Positions 45,501-57,280 of a stretch of DNA of 64,000 bases are shown here, piece after piece. The translations under genes and the position numbers were made by a program. Numbering within the stretch: position 1 is the stretch's first letter; every line of letters starts with the position of its first letter. The notes beneath the pieces were generated by a model that searched no databases, was not told the DNA's origin, and saw only the letters and a program-made list of their open reading frames with translations. This DNA comes from Acanthochromis polyacanthus (lineage: Eukaryota > Chordata > Actinopteri > Pomacentridae), in assembly GCF_021347895.1 (NCBI RefSeq), contig NC_067126.1:30144482-30208481 (forward strand). The letters are read 5' to 3'.

Positions 45501-47052
45501 TGCTATGACAACAGTGTGGAATCTGAGGGTGATCATTCATGTAGAATCAGTTGATGACGAGAGCTGGCAGGGCATTTCAACAGGAAAGAGATAAACGCAC
45601 AAGGTGGAAAGTAGCTGTTTGCTCCAGTGCTGGAAGAGTGGTAAAGCTGATCTGAGCTTAAGGGTGAGCTCTCTATTGTCTGTCACCTAATAGTGGACAA
45701 AGCAGGCTCGAACTCACCAACCGTCAATGTATGTGAGATGCTTCCCCACCAGAGGCTATCGGGACAAACAATTCCCATTTCCACATAGCTGTCTTCTCAG
45801 ATGACTGTGGTATAGCCAGATGGCCCCATTAACCACATGTGCATGTCAGCATTGTGCAGGTGAGGATCTTTCTGCTTCACGTCCTGCATAGGTTTGAACT
45901 CTATCACATACAGAGTAACCTGAAGAAAACACATGTTGATAACCCGAGGCGCCTTCTAATCACCCTGGCTCCAATTCTCTTTTCTGAAAAGAAACCATCT
46001 TGACATTCTACCACATCTTGTCATTGGAGTCCTTTTCCTCGCTACCTTGAGCTTTTCCAAGGTAACAGACAGCCCACATGGGAAGGTTTTAGTGCTGACA
46101 TATGTCTGGCTGAAAATGCCAACAGTGGGGAAGCAGCCTTAATGATGAGGTCTTTGGTGTGTATCCTTTCAGTTGCCTGGGGCATTTTGGAGCCTGTTGA
46201 AGACTTTTGACGATGAGGCTGTTGTTCTCTTCAAGTAAACAGAAGAGACAGCACTGTGAGCACAATACTCTGCTGTTTCTCTGGGCAAATGTGAATATTG
46301 GGAGGGTGTTTTGTCTATTCATCCAGCATGTGTCCGTAAAGACCTGTGAGCCTCTGTGGGACTTTGACTGCTCTGTTGTAATATTGAGAGCCCCTTCTAA
46401 GGGGCCACGCTAATATCCAAGCACAGCTTAGATGTACTGGGATGGACCTGACCTTGAGGGCTTCAGGAATCTTGATTCCCATCTTTGTGCATACCATGCA
46501 GTCCATGCCTCTTCTCTGAGGAGACCGTCTGATGAAGTTATACCCCACTGTAGCTTAAGCATAGCTGCATTTTATGGTGGTACGATCCACACTTTAATTT
46601 CATTAACCTTTTCAGGGTCTCTCGCATCTGCTGCCAATAAAAACAACTCAAGTTTTAGGAACGATCAACACATAATTGACTTATGAGTGTTGCAGATATT
46701 TTGTTCATGAATGCAGAGGACTTAATCTAAGTGACTTATGTCAGCAAATCATGAATAGATAATTATATTGTTATATTTAGAAATGCATAAAAGTAGTAGC
46801 ACATTCTACATAGTTGTCTGTTCAGTTGGCAAGAATGTGTCAATTACTCTGTCTGATCACTTCTTATTATACTGTTAAAGTATGTAGCACTGGTTCTGCA
46901 TTGTCCACTCCCTGGAATTTAAATACTTTTGGTTGATTCATAATACGCTGTATATTATAATAACCCTATCCTTGTTAAATCAGTGTTAACAGAGTGATAA
47001 CATATACTAAGTCGTATTTACATCTTAATTTCATCCCTGATAGAAATGTCTG

Positions 47053-48095
47053 CACTGGAAAAAATGCCCCTCTGAAAACAAGAAAAAAAATTATTTCAAG
47101 CAACTTTTACCTTGGAATACATGAAACAATTTGCCAATAGAACAAGTGAAAAATGGCTTGGTAAGATTTTCTGAAATAAGATATATTTAGAATGTTGAAA
47201 TCTCTAAATTAGCTGGGAAGACTTATTTTAAGCTATATTTTTACCAAAAAGCCAGACATGCTAAAAATATAAGTTTTTCACTCAAAAATAGGTTTTTGCT
47301 TTTATGTAACCTCCTAATTTCAGGTGTGTTAACTGTCCTGTTGTCCTCATTTACAGGCACCAAAAAATATTGTTTCCTTGTCTGAAAAAAAAATTCAAAA
47401 AATCTGCAAAAAAATTTCCCCAAATTTCTGAAAAATTGCAAAACCTTCAGGAAGAAAATTCCAATAATTCCTTAATTTCTTTTAATTTTTTTAAAAAATC
47501 CCCCAAATTTGAAAAGAAAAGAAAAAAGAAAATTCTTGTAAATATTTTTCAAAAAATGAGTAAAAATCTTCCAAAAAAAATCCTAAAATATCTAAAGTGA
47601 TTACATATACATCAGTAAAAATTTCCCATATTCTCTTAAGAACATTCACAAAAAATCAACCAAAATCCACCAAATTTCGCTTAATTTTGGTTGATTTTGT
47701 TTGTGAATGTTCTTAAGAAACATCTTTAGCATTTCTTTTTTTCCACCAAAAAATGTTCAAAGATTTCCCAAAAATGTTGAAAATATGGGCATCAAAAGTT
47801 TCAATGTGAAAATGTATTTTTTTTCCACATTTTCAAAATTTAAAATGGGTAAATTTGAACCGCAGGATGACATGAGGGTTAAATTTATTTTGTGTTTTCT
47901 TGTAAAATTCAACTCAAAACAAGATGATTTCAAGATGTTTGACTTTACAAGATATTTAAGATGCATTGTCTTAAAACAAATCCCTCTATCTTGCTGGAAT
48001 CTCGCTTGTGAATTTATCTTAAATTAAGTGGGATGAGACATTTTAACAAAAAAATAAGACAAATAGACTTGGTAAGACTTTGAGGTTTTGCAGTG
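47053..48095. mobile_element. hAT-like MITE split by a TTAA element
   Basis: Starts CACTGGAAAAAATGCCCC and ends TTTGAGGTTTTGCAGTG. Inner arms (TGGCTTGGTAAGATTTTCTG near 47154 and AGACTTGGTAAGACTTTGAG near 48065) show shared sequence. Ends of the CACTGCAAAAA type are frequent in fish MITEs. No clean target duplication was seen. The element at 47333-47878 lies inside it. Confidence 0.55.
47333..47878 (-). mobile_element. TTAA-flanked MITE, copy 4
   Basis: TTAA at 47329-47332 and 47879-47882. Ends CTGTCCTGTTGTCCTC and GGATGACATGAGGG. Central hairpin arms CTTAAGAACATTCAC and GTGAATGTTCTTAAG with CCAAAATCCACC between. Same orientation as copy 3. The ORF across it is a by-product of A-rich repeat sequence. 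Confidence 0.82.
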
Positions 48096-49613
48096 TGATA
48101 TCGGCATGGTCATGGCTGAAGAGAAGGTGTCTTATTCTCAGAGTGGTTACTGACTTGTGTGTGGCTGGGATGGGGGAGGAGGGGTGGAAGGAATTTGTCA
48201 TGTTGGCTTTTTGAGTTTCAAGAGGGCGTTTCTCATTTCCTTTGGGTGAACCTGGGTGATGTTTATTGTTACTGTGGAGATGAGCAGCTCGCTCCTACAC
48301 AGTAAGCTGGCACCTCTGCTGACTGGGCCAATATATTATATACTGTGCTTTGCTATCACGAGCTGCGCTATTCTGTCCAAATTCAGAGAGACACAGTTCT
48401 AAAATGTATTTCATGCAGTTCACCAGTTCCTTTGTATGCACTTTTTTTTTTTTTTTACCATGTGCATAAACCTACATGGTGTAGATTGAGACACCTGTGC
48501 ACTCGAGCACACGTAATTGAATACAAGAAGTGTTAGGATGCAAAAAAAAAAGCAGCTTCTACCACGAATGTTCAAATGAAGCTAAAAATTTAATAAGTCC
48601 GGGTAGCTGGAATAAAATTCAATGAAAACATTATTTTTTTGACCAGTCGGTGCTGAGTTAAGATCCAGAGACTCCTCAGGATTTGCCCCATACACCTCCA
48701 CCTCCCATAACCACTTGATGGAGACTTTGCTTCACCATTTCATCTGACACCATCAAGGATAAAAAAGCAAATCAATAGCCACTCTCACAGCAGCAGTAAG
48801 AAGGCCTAGATATTTAAAGCCTGGCATCTGGGATTGAGAACTGTGTTTGTTTGCAGATGGCATACCCTATTTGGTTGAAACCATTCTTTTCTCTTCATTG
48901 GAAAAGATTGCTCTGATGCTATTAATACAGTCGAGTACACTGTATGAGCTTATAATGTGTTTAGAGGGTTACAAACCAAGAATCCCACAAATTAACTGTT
49001 TTAGCTGAGCTGGGTTAGGAATGTTTTTACCGTTGTCCAGCTATAAATGATTCCAAAGCAAACAAGCACATCCAGGCTGGACCTTGAGTTCATGTTATAC
49101 CATTTAACTCCAAGGATTAAAAATGCGCACTAGCTTGGGAACAACCACGGATATCAGTTGTAAACACCCAAGTTCAGCCACATAGCATCAATTACATGTG
49201 GAATTCAGGGCATTTGACTCAGTGTTTTCCTGCATAACAAGATAGCAGAACGTGTCCTTTTCTGTTTAAATATTGGAGCATTCTTTCCATGCGCCCCTCC
49301 ACTGATGACCTGCAGGATTGGAAGCTCTGTGGGAAAACTCCAGTCGGGTGGCCAGCTCAGCAGTATGGAATGCGGATATGCACTGTTTTGCCATCGCTGT
49401 GTTAGTTTTTTGAGGACGTATTTTATCTTGTTTGGTTAGTTTTAAATACAAAACAATGTGGATGCCTAGGGTGTCAGTGGTTATCTTATTTTCAAATAAA
49501 GAGGGGTAAATGCCTCTGTTTTTTTCCCATGAAACAACTGGAATGTCATTAGTGTCACTTGTCTTGTTGTGGCTGTGCTTGAATGAATATTTTTTTATTT
49601 TCTCTTCCCCCAG

Positions 49614-49707
49614 GGGCTCAAAAGAAAGGATTCCAGGAATCTTGCCATGTTCAAAGCAGTGCTGAAGAAGAACAGAGATGGAGGCAAGGGGAGCAAGAAG
49701 GATTCAG
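49614..49707 (+). CDS. tanc1: tanc1 first coding exon (start codon at 49647)
   Basis: Acceptor ttcccccag; 33 untranslated bases, then ATG in CTTGCCATGT, and 20 codons encoding MFKAVLKKNRDGGKGSKKDS. A split glycine codon follows at the donor TTCAG|gtatgt. This is very close to the N-terminus of TANC1 as I remember it (M-KAVLKK-R-GGKG-KK), including the exon end at Gly. TANC1 is a postsynaptic-density scaffold with a P-loop ATPase domain, ankyrin and TPR repeats; all of these lie outside the window. Order with pkp4 and dapl1 agrees. The paralog suffix (a/b) cannot be told. Confidence 0.78.
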
Positions 49708-52700
49708 GTATGTGTAAAATCGGGAAGAAAAAACAGCAAGCGAGTTTCCAGAAAAACAGACACTCAAAACCCCCCAAGACTCAGACACCAACCCTACTCT
49801 CGGTGTTTGATAAATTCATTCCTGACTAAACTTTATATGTCCTAAATACCAGCGTTCTTTGTAAAAATTCTGAGATTAAAACACTGAGTAAGTTCAAATG
49901 AGCTACAAGAGGGTTCTATTGTCCTTCTCTCTTTTTTTCTCTCTTTTTTTCTGGCTCTTCTTTCTTCTCTTGTCTATTTGTTCTCTTGTATTCGATTAAA
50001 CAAAGAAAAAGATGATGGAATTGCTTGATGGATGACATGTATGGAAAATTTAATAAAAATATTTGAAACAAAATGAACTACAAGAGAACAGAAAGTAAAC
50101 TAAAGGCCTAAATCCGAAGCTAACAAAATCACGAGATAAAATTGTGGAAGCTATGCAAAGTTCAACGTTTTTTGGGTTGTGTTTTTTCAAGTGCTTCATT
50201 TAAAGATTGTTGTAAACGCTATCATCATAGTTAAAATGGAATTGAATAAAGCACCTTGTGCAATATGTACTATGATTATGAAAAAAGTTAGTGCTCCTTT
50301 CTTATTACAAAGCTTTATGCCACAGACAGGCACAATGAAAGGCCCAAGATACATAGTTGAAGTATAAAGCTCTTGTTGCACTGTTGTTAGGGGATGATAT
50401 GGAGAAAATTACAGCTGTGTGAGCCCTCGCACACCAGTGACACATCCCACTGCATCCTGATTTCATTGTTTCGTCTATAACTTTCAGTTCAAAATGGGAG
50501 GCTATCTGTAATTTTGACTGTAGATACAGCCTGACTGTTGTGTCATAACAGCTGTTTTCCTTTGGAAATTCGTCGAATTTTCCAACATGACTAATAATGA
50601 GTCAGTCTCAGCAATACATTGTTGACTCGCCTCTTGCTCGTTGAATGGGCCCCCTCCGCTGATCTGTCTTGACATAGCAAATTGACCATTTATGCTTATA
50701 CTGCATCTACCTGCCTGGACTTGCTTTACCACCTCAGAGCTGGTGTCAGCAGTCTGCTCAAACACTCAGTGTAACAGTAGTACATGTGTCATAGATCTGC
50801 TCTCTCTGCCTTGTCTGACGTGATCGTTTCACTCAGCACCCCGTGCTAAAATTAAAGGGGAAAGAGTCTGACTTGCTTTATTACACTCCACTCCACCACA
50901 CCACCTCCACCACTCTTCCAGTACAGTACAGACTGAGAGGGCTGTATTGTTGGTAATGCCTTTTATAAAGCTGTCGCAACCTGTCTCACATGAATGAATC
51001 ACCTGATAATACAGTTTCTCTGTTATCCACACACACCCACACATATGTACACTTAAGCACAGGAGGGTCTGTGTATGTGAAGGCTGGGTGCAGCAGAATT
51101 TATGGCGGGATACAGCTTCTTTATCCCAGCCTCACTTCCCAGTTGGACCTCATCCATCAAGCCAAAGCAGCACTGTCTCCCTTTCTCATGCTGGGACAAT
51201 AAAATCTGGACACTCCTCTCTGTTGTTTAGGGCTCTTAAGACAGATGAGAGGTCACAGATGTACAACGGCTAGCAGCGGTCACTTACCTCAGTGTTGTCC
51301 TTGGCATAGGACAGATATCCTGACTGCACATCTCTTTATTTTTAGGCTTAACAGTTTATCTAGCAGGACTCAAAGAAACGTGGATAATATGGCATAAATT
51401 TGAGCAACATTTCTTTTGAAAAGTCTTGGTTATGGTGCTTAAGAAACTTAGCAAGGGCGATATTTCTTAGTTGACATTGCGTATTGCACCATGTCATGTT
51501 TGCTTCTCTATTGTCCTTGAAGAAGAGAACTTGTTTGTAAATTCAAGTCTTTCCTTCGGCTCTAAATGAAATTGAGCAACACAGAAATCCTGATGGTGAA
51601 GCGTGTTAATCACATTGGGTATGCTGCAGTAGAGTTAATTGTCTCTCAGAGAAGATAGTACCATATTGCACATAAAATAATCACTACACCTTCTGCGCTG
51701 CTTGAATAGAGATTTTATTTTGATCCAAAAGATTTGCAAAATAAATGTGTGTCATAATGAAATGTTGTTTGAAATGCAGTTTGCCACACACTTCATTATA
51801 TACTTTTCTATTTCCTTGGCACGCTGAGGTAGGATTAAACTGCTGAATTGTTTAAAGATTAGTTTACTTTTTTAGGGGCAGCATGCTTTGTGAGATTTTT
51901 GAGGCAATAATTTTTAGCGTTTTATGCCTGACAGTTGGTAGGAATAATAATTTTTGTCTCAGCAGATTTAGCAGTTTCATGCAGATCAATGAAAATTGTG
52001 TTTATTAGTCAAATCTGTTGTTTTCACAGTCCCTCTAGCATTCTTAGAGGCCAGACTGCACAGACTTTGCTTCCCTCAGAAGGCCCAGAAGGCCCGAAGT
52101 CCTGTAAAATCTGCTCAGCAACATATAATGGAAATAAGTGGGAGGAAAGACCTTGATAATGGTATAATTGCAAGATAGCTCAGCATATGTTGCTCATGAC
52201 TTGGTGGCTATGGACTGGAGGCAACCTTAAAACAGTCAAGGAAACTTGGCCTCCATGCCAGATACCACTACAGTCATTAGCTCTCCTTTGGGATCTCCCC
52301 ATTGCCAAGACCACAAAAAACACACAGTTTGCTAATTTAGTCTCTCCATCTTGCACTCCTCCTAGATCCTTCGTCCTCCTCCTCCTCCTCCTCCACATTT
52401 GCCTTTCTTAGCATCATTCTGTAAGGAATCTGTTTGGAATTGGCCATTTTAATCCCTTTTAAGTACTTTTTTTTATGGTCTGCCATTCCAGGAGTGGGTT
52501 TGCTGTGACCAGTTGCCTTTGATGTTCACATTTTCCGAGAGCGTGGTAACTGTAACTGGGTTACAGAAGTAGGCCTCAGTACAGCTAATAGATTTGGGAT
52601 TGCAGGAAGACGGATCTTAAAGTATCAAATATTACTTTAACTGTTTTTTCTCTGAGGATCTATTGCTCGCTTTGAGGATTATTGGTTTAAGTTGATCAAA

Positions 52701-54006
52701 TTGTTTTCAAGTGTCTTTCCACGAGGCAAATTTGTGTGAAGTTGTTTTTATCCTGTTTTCCTCTTGATCCAAACATTCTTCAATGGCAGTGTTCAGAGGT
52801 AATAGTAGTAATTCTATAAATATTAAATGTAGAAGGTGTCCTCAGCTTGGCTGTGATTTTCTTTGGGGCACAAGAAAACAGTATTACTTATTAATATTGC
52901 AGTTTCGGAACAGTTTGAACCAAAAAAAACAAATTACATCTTGACAGTTAGGTTTCATTTTTAGTCTGTTAAATGATTCATGTGAAGTATATTGTGAAAG
53001 CACATCTGGACTGAGGTGAATTGCGGCAGCCCATAGCACAGATAATAAATGGCTTCTCTTCACCAGCACAAACAAGTAAACAGGGACATTCCTAAATATA
53101 ATGAACTTACAAGCTCATAACTTAGTGCATCCCCACACTTGGATGGACACGTGAGTCTGAATTTTCCACTCAGATTAAATGCTCTCTCTGGCACAGTGGC
53201 TTGAGTGGTCCCATTTTTCCCTTCATAGAGGCCCCACTGACGGCCTCCCTTTAAAGCCTCGCTGTCTTGAGTGAATTGTATGACCACGTACTGTTATTGT
53301 TTCCCTGTGAGTGTTCATGAGTTTCCCAGTTCATGATGTGACCTAAAGAAACTGCATTTTTGACTCCGCTTTAATTGCTGAAGATGACTGTGTGACTGCG
53401 TGGGTTGGGTAATACCTCTGAAAACCTTCCAACTTGGTCTTCCCGCTCAGTGAGTTTGGCTGCTTGAGACAGCTGCTGGACAGTTGTCTGTCTGTCTTTT
53501 GTGGGTGACGGCAGTGTTAATCACACTAACATAGATTGCCGTGCACTCTTGGAAGCCGATAACAGTTTCAGCTGTTTGTTCCTCGAACTCCCAGCACACA
53601 CAAGCCCTTGTACACACAATATGCACCCACCACCAGTTGGCAGGGCTTTCTCAGTTTGTTTGGTCATACCAACACAGAAACCACAAACGCACCTGGCTGA
53701 ACCGAGAAGAGCAACTACATCTGCTCCAAAGTTTCACCTACAGCAGTGGTTCTCAAACTTTTCTTTCAGGCCTCCTTTGGCGGACAAAAAACTTTTGCGC
53801 CCTAAAAACATCATATTGGGGGCAAAAGAACAATGTTGTGGCAGTTGTCTCATCACTCATTGCTGACACCATATGAAGATATCAAGAGCAGCAGGGGAGT
53901 ATGAGATTCCTGAGCGAGTGTATGTGGTTTCTGGGCACTTGGCGGTTCTGTATGCGACCTTGTATGACGCTGTTTGTTCTTTGTTGTTCACTGATACAGC
54001 TTTTAC

Positions 54007-54823
54007 TAGGGGTGAGGGGAAATTTCCGATTCTTCGATGCATCGCAATTCGGATGTGGACGAATCTGAATCGAGTCACAAATGTCCAAATTTCTAATATT
54101 TAAAAATCTGTTAAAGAAATACAGAAGTTCTAAATAGTGGCGGAATAGGGGCTGCAACTAACGACGTGTCGACGAGTCGTCTGAGCGCGATACGTCATCA
54201 AAAGCGGAAGTGAGCGCGCAATGCAACAGAAATCACCTTCCGACCGGAGCGCGGAACACGGACGGACGTCGGCGCTGCATTGTGCATACATAATACATGC
54301 ACGATGCAGTGCCGACGTCCGTCCGTGTTCTGCACTCCGGTCGGAAGGTGATTTCTGTTGCATTGCGCGCTCCACTTCCGCTTTTGATGACGTATCCGCG
54401 CTCAGACGACTTGTCGACGCGTCGTTACTTGCAGCCCTAGTGCGGAACTAAGAAGTGCGGTCACACGGACACGCCAACATGCACCAAGAGTAAAACAAAC
54501 CTGGCTGACTGCCACCCCACCTCGCCATGAGATCTGAACAGCTCCTTCTAATTTAAAGCAGGAAATGCTTCAGCTTCTACAACCGTCAACGACTGAAGCG
54601 ACACTGGACAAGAGCCACGTTAAATGTAATGTATGCACTGCTGCCATACATTGGAGGGCCGGATACACCATCCCATCTTGATGCTATTTCACCAGCACAG
54701 CTATCCTGACACTCTACAATATACGTAAATTAAAGATGCATCAATAATCGATTCATAATCAAATCGTAGCCCCTGAGTCGTAATTCTTTTTGAATTGTGA
54801 GGTGCCAAAGATTCCCACCCTTG
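54007..54823. mobile_element. hAT-type element inside the hAT relic
   Basis: Starts TAGGGGTGAGGGGAAATTTC and ends GCCAAAGATTCCCACCCTTG. Perfect 8-bp duplication GCTTTTAC (53999-54006, 54824-54831). Subterminal parts (GATGCATCG / TGATTATGAATCGATTATTG complement) are mirrored. Contains the hairpin at 54146. Confidence 0.7.
54146..54439. mobile_element. 294-bp hairpin MITE (near-perfect palindrome)
   Basis: TAGGGGCTGCAACTAACGAC on the left mirrors GTCGTTACTTGCAGCCCTA on the right. The arms (GCGCAATGCAACAGAAATCA, CCTTCCGACCGGAGCGC) are matched almost base for base around a short AT centre at about 54288-54300. Flanks GTGGCGGAA / GTGCGGAA suggest an 8-9-bp duplication with one indel. The two ORFs across it encode the same peptide on opposite strands, a consequence of the palindrome. 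Confidence 0.8.
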
Positions 54824-57223
54824 GCTTTTACCATGTAATGTTCCCACTTACGATATTCAACAAGTTTTCTCGGAAGGAAGTCAAGTGGATTCTTGACGTA
54901 TCTGGGATGTAAAATCTCTCTCTTTTTAATTTGTTTGGTCTCATACTGTCCAATACGAGAGTTTTCTGACAAAACACACAGCGGTCTCTCCTTGCCTCCT
55001 ACATTCACTGTGAACCCAAGAGCAAGATAAGGCTCGTCGTATTTTCTTGACTTTTTGGACTTTTTCGAATCACTGCCGAGAAAATGACACTTCTGTGCTC
55101 ATTTCAAGTGATGGAGAGTGAACATTTGACCGCTCTCATTAAAGTGTGTCACAGTATGGATGGGCTTTCTTTTTCTAACATAAAGAAATGACGACAAACA
55201 ACTTGCACAATAACAATGTGTTGCAGAAATGTCAAATCTCTAATCATGTTAGAGCAATACCTGATTGAGAGCATTTATTTTTAATTTCAGCAAGCTTAAA
55301 TGAAAGATGAAAGGATGCTCATGGTGTAGTGGACCTATGCACAAAGTAGAGGTGTGTGTGTGTGAGAGAGAGAGACCATGAAGTACTCTGTTGCCTCAGC
55401 TGTGGTGGTGAGTGGTACATGCTGTCTCTGCAGTTTTCTGTGAGCTTCTTGGGTGTTTTGACATGAAACAGTGATTTGTTGCTAAAGGTCAGACAACAGC
55501 AAATTGGTTACAAAGTGGGATTTTGCTTGCCTCTTAAAAATTTAAATAACCCTGGGATGACAGTATTGGTTAAACTTGTTAATAAGGTGGTGATAAAGGT
55601 AATCATATTTTTCTTTTAATATTTTACATTGTCTTTTATGTTAATCTCAGTTTTCCATATTCCCTGTCTGGGGGGGTTTACAGTTCAGCAGAGCAGCTGA
55701 CATTGCAGAGATTCCTTCGCTGTTGTCTTTACTCTTTCTCTTTCAGCTGCTGCATCAGGATTTTTGACTGTTATGGGAAGACTTCCCTTGATAAACAATA
55801 ACCACAGGTGACTGAGCAGTTATTTGTCCGAGGAAGAAAGAGCTTTTGATGGACAGTTCAAAGAAAAATAGCTTTTTATTTGTTAGTGGTTGTTGTGGCT
55901 ATGACAGTTTATTAATGGGCTTTTTCTTGTGGGTGATCAGAAATGGAAATGTTTATGTTTGCTCATCTGGAAGACGACATTAGTTAAACACTCACCTATC
56001 TTTTGACCTAAAATTTTCCTTCATTCTTTTCTTGCAAATGAGATGCCTCATGCTACTATGATTTGTGAAGCAGATTTCATTTCCAGTCTGAGGTATTTGT
56101 TCTGTGCTGCTTTCGGCGCAGTCTTCCAACATGAGTGAGACTACGATCACAGTGAATTCTCCCTCTGACATATGGTTGCTGACCCTCCACTCTGACATTA
56201 ACAAACACATCTCAGTACAGCGTCTGCTACATGTTTCAGTGTCTGAGTGCATGTGTAAGCCTGGTTCTTCTCAGTGAATGTCTGGGTGGCAGCCTCTTCT
56301 CTATCCATATCTACCGCAGCCATTTTGAGGCATGCTACCTCCTTGTACTGTGGCTTGTAAGGGTAAAGAAAACTCCCTTTTATGGTGTAGTCCTGATGTA
56401 ATTGCTGGATCAAGCTTGTGTATGCATAGCAATAGAGGAGTAGAGGAAGTATTTAGCCAACGAAGTGCAGTGTTTCTGTGCTTTTATTAGCACCGATACG
56501 GATGTTTATGAACTAAACAAAGGACAAACTGTTCTTTTGGTAAATTTATTTCCACAAAATGTTGTGAAGGCAAACAAGTTGCAGACAGTCAGTCACAAGA
56601 TTCATAGATTAAAGATCACATATAATATGTGACCTGTACAGGAAAGACAGGCAGACATGACATTATCCCACTCACGTTTATGGAGACATAAATGTGTGCG
56701 GAGATGGAGGCAAGCAAATCTCAAGACACATTATTAACGTCCTTTGATTAACCATAATATCTAGTGCTCAAACCAGAACCACTGTCTGCTTTATCATCAG
56801 CCCATGATTTTCCCTTTGGAAAACATTTCCTACTGAAAAAACACATTAAGCTGTAAGGCTCTACTTGACTTTTAGTGTGACGATTGAGCTTTTAAGTCTA
56901 AATAATCAAAGAGATTGTTAAATCACCTCTGCAGACATGTGGGGTTATATCTAATTTACCATCTTTTGCTCTTCTATTTTTATTGAGTTTGGTCAAAGTT
57001 GTGAAATATTTCTTCGTTTTTTTTGTGCCATTTTCGCTCCCAGTCACGTTTGGGTAGATATTCATGTCCAGACAGTTGTTGTATGGCTTAAAATGGTGGC
57101 AAAAGAATGCACCTGATTTACAAAGGAGACCATTGAGTGCACAGACCTACGCGACTATCAAAGCACTGTGCAGCCAGCAGGCAACGATTAGCAGGGCGTA
57201 GCTCAAACCACATCTTTCACTGA

Positions 57224-57280
57224 CACACACATTCATGTACAAGTACACACAGACACACACACACACACACACACACAGAC
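57224..57280. repeat. (CA)n microsatellite, imperfect
   Basis: CA-rich tract with a pure run of about 13 units in the middle. Confidence 0.88.

Larger units (their letters stand above)
38337..49613 (+). other. tanc1: tanc1 5' intron, about 11.3 kb
   Basis: Contains a diverged tandem duplication (38890-39510) and a MITE split by a TTAA element (47053-48095). 39500-47050 looks like unique sequence with only chance ORFs. A regulatory role is possible but nothing in the sequence proves it. Confidence 0.4.
53746..55085 (-). mobile_element. hAT transposon relic with BED-finger fragment, invaded twice
   Basis: CAGTGGTTCTCAAACTTTTC at 53746 is a typical hAT terminus. At 54835-55085 the minus strand encodes KKSRKYDEPYLALGFTVNVG then GKERPLCVL and PRYVKNPLDFLPRKLVEYRK. 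This matches the BED zinc-finger start of fish hAT transposases (RKYDE-YL-FGFT...CVVC...H-xYKDKPLDFF-RK). The cysteine/histidine pattern is damaged. The two parts are separated by the element at 54007-54823, and most of the transposase is missing. Confidence 0.6.

Noticed and set aside
47370..47600. Lysine/phenylalanine-rich ORF
   Set aside because: Lies wholly in the A/T-rich TTAA MITE; composition artefact.
52029..52163. Possible exon after cacag at 52028
   Set aside because: Translation has no family resemblance and the donor is poor.
54130..54451. Two ORFs (minus 54130-54375, plus 54221-54451) with the same peptide
   Set aside because: They are the two strands of a near-perfect palindromic MITE, not genes.
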